Of a stretch of DNA of 37,218 nt, positions 33,697 through 37,218 are shown piece after piece. Below the pieces are notes generated by a model. It was not told the origin of the DNA and searched no databases. It saw only the letters and a list, made by a program, of their open reading frames with translations. Every line of letters begins with the position of its first letter. Within the stretch, counting starts at the first letter, position 1. Made by a program: the position numbers and the translations under genes. This stretch comes from an uncultured Mycoplasmatota bacterium (GTDB lineage: Bacteria; Bacillota_I; Bacilli_A; RF39; UBA660), in contig CAOJYR010000013.1 of NCBI GenBank assembly GCA_948465965.1, positions 1-37,218 of the forward strand, given 5' to 3'.

Positions 33697-34149
33697 ATGG
33701 ATTTTATAAAGAAAAACAAATTTACAATAATTGCAGTAGGAGTATTTTTAATACTAGTTCTATTATTGGTGCAAGTAAAAAATATCTTCTTTCCAAACGA
33801 AGGAAGTGCCATTTATGGAAACCGATTAGAAGGTATTGAAAGTGTTAAAATTACAAAGGACAAGAAAACAAAAATAGAAAAAAGCCTAACAAGTGATGCT
33901 ATCGCAACAGATGCCAAGGTAAGTGTTTCTGGAAAGATTGTAGAAGTAATTATTACAGTAAATGATGAAACATCGGTTGATGCTGCAAAAGGATTATCAG
34001 GCAAAGTATTAGAAAACCTTTCAGACAAAGAAAAAGAATATTATGATATTCAAATATTTATTAATAAAAAGTCTGAATCTTCTGAATTTCCTATTATAGG
34101 ATATCGCCATCATGCGAAAGATGAATTTTCATGGACAAAAAATAGATAG
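33697..34149 (+). CDS. Small single-span membrane protein of unknown function
   Basis: A 150-residue protein I do not recognise. Residues 7-27 are a membrane helix with a lysine-rich start, so the remainder is probably outside the cell. The soluble part (about 38-150) begins with SAIYGNRLEGI, followed by alternating strands and helices of a small alpha/beta domain with many charged residues. I use the ATG at 33697 (AGGA 10 bases upstream); a GTG at 33688 sits too close to the same site. It lies 14 bases before the sensor gene and is likely part of its operon. Confidence 0.75.
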   Translation: MDFIKKNKFTIIAVGVFLILVLLLVQVKNIFFPNEGSAIYGNRLEGIESVKITKDKKTKIEKSLTSDAIATDAKVSVSGKIVEVIITVNDETSVDAAKGLSGKVLENLSDKEKEYYDIQIFINKKSESSEFPIIGYRHHAKDEFSWTKNR

Positions 34150-34163
34150 AATGGAGAATCATA

Positions 34164-36203
34164 ATGAAAAAGAAATTAGTAGTAATAATTCCAATTATAA
34201 TAGCTCTAGTAGCTTTTATATTTGTATACAGATATTATAATAAAGAAGATAAAACCACAACCTTAACAGTAGCAGAAAAAAGATGGGTTCAAGATAATGC
34301 TGATAAAACCTTTGATTTTGAAATAGTAAATGATTACCCATTATATGGATTAAATGGTGATGGTGTTATTTTTGATTTTATTAGTGACTTTGAAAAAAAT
34401 ATAGGAATTGAGTTTAATAAAATTCCATATTTAAAGAATTCAACACCTACAACAGATAGTTTTAGAATCAGAATACTAGATAATGAAGCAAAACTTAAAG
34501 ATAGTGATCTACCTTTATTTGAAGATAGCTATATTGCAATAGGAAAAGAATACCAAAGAATAAATGATATAAAAGATATGAAAAATTTAACCTTTGGAGT
34601 ATTTAAGGAAGATTCGAAAGAGGTTAGTTATTATCTAAAGGGGGGAACAAACCTTTCTTATAAAACATATGAAAGTATCACAGAGTTATACAAGGCTCTA
34701 GATAATGAAGATGTAAATATGATCGTTGTTCCTAATATTATGTATTTAGATTACACAATAGAAAAAGATAAATATTCAATAAATTACTATTTTACAGAAA
34801 TGAAGAAAAAAATTGTTCTAACTTTAAGTGATAAGGATAAAGATCTAAATAAGATCGTTAAAAAGTATTATAATAAATGGAAATTAACAAAATATGTAAA
34901 AGAATATAATAATGCCTATCTAGATTATTACTTAGAAAAGAATAATTTAGATGCAAAAACGAAGGCCTCCCTAATTTCTAAAAATTATACTTATGGATAT
35001 ATAGAGAATAGTCCCTATGAATCAAAAGTAAATGGTAAAGTAGCAGGAATTGCTGGAGAATATATTGATAGAGTATCACGATTAGCCGATATTAATTTCA
35101 ACTACAAAAAATATAATAGTCAAAAAGAGCTAGAAAAAGCAATCGACAAAGGCGAAATAGATGTTTACTTTGACTATTACAATTATAATAACGATAAATA
35201 TCTATCTACACTATCTACATTTATAGAAAAATATGTTATTTTAGGTAAAGAAGAAGATGGACACATTGTTAATTCCTTTGAAAGTTTAAAAGGAAAAAAG
35301 ATTGCTATGTTAAAAGGGGATTCCCTATATAACTATTTTGCTAATAATTCAAGAGCGAACATAACAACATATAAAGATTTAGATGAATTAGTAAAAAAAG
35401 CTGGTGATAAATTACTAGTAATAGATAGAGAAGTATATACAAATTATCAAAATAGTAAATTTTCTAAATTCAAACTTTTATATACAGATACTATGATGAA
35501 TGATTACAAGTTTATGGTAAAAAAGAATAATAAAGCATTCTATGATTTATTTAATTATATAATCAATACCAATTCTTATTATAATTATAGAAATAGTGGT
35601 ATAGAGAATTTACAAGCATCTATTTTAGAAGATTCAACATTTGAACAGGTATATACTATTGTTTTAACAATAATTTTTGTTCCACTTATTATTCTTCTAA
35701 TAATCTATTTAATAGTAAAGAAGAAAAAGCAAATTAAAAAAGTTAAAATGAGCGATAGACATAAATATACAGATATGTTAACTTCACTAAAAAATAGAAA
35801 TTATCTAAATGCAAAAACACCAGAATGGGAATCATCGAAAGTGTTCCCTCAAGCTATAGTAATGGTAGATTTAAATAATGTAAAATATGTTAATGATAAT
35901 TATGGCCACGAAGAAGGAGATCAACTAATAATCAAAGCATCAAGTATATTAGTAAATACACAACTTGAAAATAGCGAAGTGATTCGTACTGATGGTAATG
36001 AATTCTTAATCTATTTGGTTGGTTATAGTGAAAGACAAATTGCAACATATACCAAGAAATTAACAAAAGAAATGAAAAGCCTACCTCATGAGTTTGGAGC
36101 AGCAATAGGTTATAGCATGATCACAGATGAAATAAAGACATTGGATGATGCAATAAATGAGGCAACATTAGAAATGATTACAGCAAAAGAGGAATTTAAA
36201 TAA
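34164..36203 (+). CDS. Membrane sensor: two SBP_bac_3-like domains and a degenerate GGDEF domain
   Basis: A 679-residue signalling protein. A membrane anchor is at 5-21. Residues about 35-255 and 270-485 look like two tandem extracellular binding domains of the amino-acid binding-protein (SBP_bac_3) type; the second has GYIENSPYES and a GEIDVYFDYY phrase. A second membrane helix is at 495-520. Residues 525-679 form a GGDEF domain with YTDMLTSLKNRNYL near 537, MVDLNNVKYVNDNYGHEEGD and then R-T-D-G-N-E-F at 608-614. The signature GGDEF is DGNEF, so diguanylate cyclase activity is doubtful; it may bind nucleotide only. No EAL or HD-GYP domain is in the window. Confidence 0.82.
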   Translation: MKKKLVVIIPIIIALVAFIFVYRYYNKEDKTTTLTVAEKRWVQDNADKTFDFEIVNDYPLYGLNGDGVIFDFISDFEKNIGIEFNKIPYLKNSTPTTDSFRIRILDNEAKLKDSDLPLFEDSYIAIGKEYQRINDIKDMKNLTFGVFKEDSKEVSYYLKGGTNLSYKTYESITELYKALDNEDVNMIVVPNIMYLDYTIEKDKYSINYYFTEMKKKIVLTLSDKDKDLNKIVKKYYNKWKLTKYVKEYNNAYLDYYLEKNNLDAKTKASLISKNYTYGYIENSPYESKVNGKVAGIAGEYIDRVSRLADINFNYKKYNSQKELEKAIDKGEIDVYFDYYNYNNDKYLSTLSTFIEKYVILGKEEDGHIVNSFESLKGKKIAMLKGDSLYNYFANNSRANITTYKDLDELVKKAGDKLLVIDREVYTNYQNSKFSKFKLLYTDTMMNDYKFMVKKNNKAFYDLFNYIINTNSYYNYRNSGIENLQASILEDSTFEQVYTIVLTIIFVPLIILLIIYLIVKKKKQIKKVKMSDRHKYTDMLTSLKNRNYLNAKTPEWESSKVFPQAIVMVDLNNVKYVNDNYGHEEGDQLIIKASSILVNTQLENSEVIRTDGNEFLIYLVGYSERQIATYTKKLTKEMKSLPHEFGAAIGYSMITDEIKTLDDAINEATLEMITAKEEFK

Positions 36204-36216
36204 AAGGGTGAGTAAA

Positions 36217-37059
36217 ATGGAGCGAGTAACAGGATTTTTAAAAAAGGTTATTAATATAATAACGAAACCCGAGATGCGGGTACTTCCTGGACAACTTGCT
36301 TTTTTCTTTGTCCTATCATTAATCCCTTTAGTTGCATTAATTGGAGCTATTGCCTCAAGATTTTCCATACCAATAAATGTTATTCAAGAGTATTTATCTT
36401 CTGCTTTACCATCTTCAGTTTCAGAATTACTATTATCAGTTATGACTAAGAAACCAATTAATTTTAATATTATCGTTTTCTTTGTTTCCGCCTTTTTATT
36501 AGCCTCAAATGGAACACACTCTATGATCATAACTTCAAATGAAATATATAAAATAAAGTCTGATAATATGATAAAAAGAAGATTAAAAGCAATCGCCATG
36601 ACATTTATTTTAGTAGGCGTATTATTCTTTATAATTTTAGTACCAATTTATGGAGATACAATCTTTGCGATAATAAAAAATGTTTCCCATAATGAAAGAT
36701 TAGTAGATTTCATTTATGGAATATACCAAATATTAAAATACCCAGTTTCAATATTAATAGTTTATTTTAATATTAAACTACTTTATACATTAGCCCCTGA
36801 TAAAAAAATAAGAAGTAAAACAACAACAAAGGGAGCTTTGTTTACAACAATTAGTTGGATTATTTCAACAGAAATTTATACCTTCTATGTAGGAACATTT
36901 TCAAAATATGACTTATTCTATGGCAGTATTTCGAATATTGTAATATTACTACTATGGATATATATGTTATCTTATATATTTGTATTAGGAATGGCATTTA
37001 ATGCCGGAGTAACAAAAGAAGAAGATATAGAAAGAACAGGAGTACTATTGAAAAAGTAG
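36217..37059 (+). CDS. YihY/UPF0761 family membrane protein
   Basis: A 280-residue protein with about six hydrophobic helices, of the YihY (formerly BrkB or ribonuclease BN) family, whose molecular role is not established. Family features: an early LPGQLAFFFVLSLIPL helix (about 25-40), the NIIVFFVSAFLLASNGTHSMI segment near 90, and a final YDLFYGSISNIVILLLWIYML segment. I use the ATG at 36217, with AAGGGTG 6 bases upstream; a GTG at 36208 lies inside that site. It follows the sensor gene by 13 bases, so it is likely cotranscribed. Confidence 0.87.
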   Translation: MERVTGFLKKVINIITKPEMRVLPGQLAFFFVLSLIPLVALIGAIASRFSIPINVIQEYLSSALPSSVSELLLSVMTKKPINFNIIVFFVSAFLLASNGTHSMIITSNEIYKIKSDNMIKRRLKAIAMTFILVGVLFFIILVPIYGDTIFAIIKNVSHNERLVDFIYGIYQILKYPVSILIVYFNIKLLYTLAPDKKIRSKTTTKGALFTTISWIISTEIYTFYVGTFSKYDLFYGSISNIVILLLWIYMLSYIFVLGMAFNAGVTKEEDIERTGVLLKK

Positions 37060-37068
37060 TCCTTTTTT
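37038..37068 (+). terminator. Probable terminator overlapping the YihY stop
   Basis: AGG-(agt)-ACTA pairs with TAGTCCT across a 9-base loop, with a 3-base bulge, followed by a T run. The TAG stop (37057-37059) is in the right arm. Confidence 0.55.
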
Positions 37069-37079
37069 AATAAGCAATA

Positions 37080-37088
37080 TGATATAAT
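37080..37088 (+). promoter_or_regulatory. Extended -10 promoter toward the right edge
   Basis: TGA followed by TATAAT at 37083-37088. No gene follows before the window ends; the next 130 bases hold a TCCCTA / TAGGGA inverted pair and short direct repeats but no open frame. It may drive something cut by the window or interrupted by an insertion. Confidence 0.45.
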
Positions 37089-37163
37089 AAAACTTAAGTA
37101 AATAATAGAAATATCCCTAGTAGCAAACAAGACATTTTTACTTATTTGATAAGTTGAATAGGG

Positions 37164-37217
37164 AATGTCAAATTTTTTTGAAAATGTCAGTAAAATCATT
37201 TTGAGAAAATGTCAGTA
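37164..37217. repeat. Short direct repeats at the right edge, possible IS end
   Basis: AAAATGTCAGTA occurs at 37181-37192 and 37206-37217, and a shorter AATGTCA at 37164-37170. Several short repeats in one end are typical of some insertion sequences, such as the IS21 family, whose transposase binds multiple end sites. No transposase gene is visible, so the identity is a guess. Confidence 0.35.
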
Positions 37218-37218
37218 T

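Overview
The window is AT-rich DNA from a low-GC Gram-positive bacterium (Bacillota, Bacilli-like). Evidence: Firmicutes-type housekeeping genes (tsaE-tsaB-rimI-tsaD, pcrA, ligA, gatCAB), a sortase with its wall-anchored adhesin, strong Shine-Dalgarno sites, and extended -10 promoters of the TGnTATAAT type. TGA is used as a stop (rimI, the J-domain gene), so the code is standard and not the Mycoplasma code. The mix of LemA-like, GLUG-repeat and Cna-B proteins would fit an uncultured gut lineage, but that placement is only a guess.

Layout. 1-370: a promoter, a 65-codon frame broken by a stop at codon 5, and a terminator. 371-2934: the t6A tRNA-modification genes. 3041-5400: a FucO-type iron alcohol dehydrogenase and a FIST-domain protein. 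5497-6371: a DUF1848 gene broken by a one-base frameshift. 6398-8922 (minus strand): a three-gene ABC importer of the NMT1/SsuA type. 9006-11370: a GNAT acetyltransferase, a YfcE-like phosphodiesterase and an SGNH-like hydrolase. 11469-15630: a thioester-domain/Cna-B adhesin, its sortase, a five-helix membrane protein with a long charged tail, and an unknown 202-residue protein. 15705-20852: pcrA, present twice. 20877-25398: a nucleotidyltransferase, a Bax-inhibitor-1 family protein and a 905-residue GLUG-repeat surface protein. 25462-30360: ligA, a LemA-like protein, and a three-gene operon (transglutaminase-like, OB-fold membrane protein, J-domain protein). 30452-33634: gatCAB. 33697-37059: a small membrane protein, a double-SBP sensor with a degenerate GGDEF domain, and a YihY-family protein. 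The right edge carries short direct repeats that may be the end of an insertion sequence.

The most striking feature is a head-to-tail tandem duplication of exactly 3,048 bp (14600-17647 and 17648-20695). I see no difference between the copies. Both edges are a 12-base microhomology that encodes Glu-Val-Asp-Tyr in the same frame in the membrane-protein gene and in pcrA. The unit holds the tail of the membrane protein, the 202-residue gene, and pcrA up to codon 652. The result is one intact pcrA (second copy) and one in-frame chimera (first copy). The chimera keeps the whole helicase core, but its C-terminal 47 residues are replaced by the 132-residue charged tail of the membrane protein. It is either a recent duplication that made a new fusion gene or an assembly error, and reads crossing the junction would decide.

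How the genes work together: the adhesin and sortase form one surface-display unit. pcrA, ligA and gatCAB are a backbone that is usually tight in Firmicutes, opened here by surface and membrane genes. Most transcription units are short and follow one design: a stem-loop terminator often overlapping the stop codon, then within tens of bases an extended -10 and a strong ribosome binding site.
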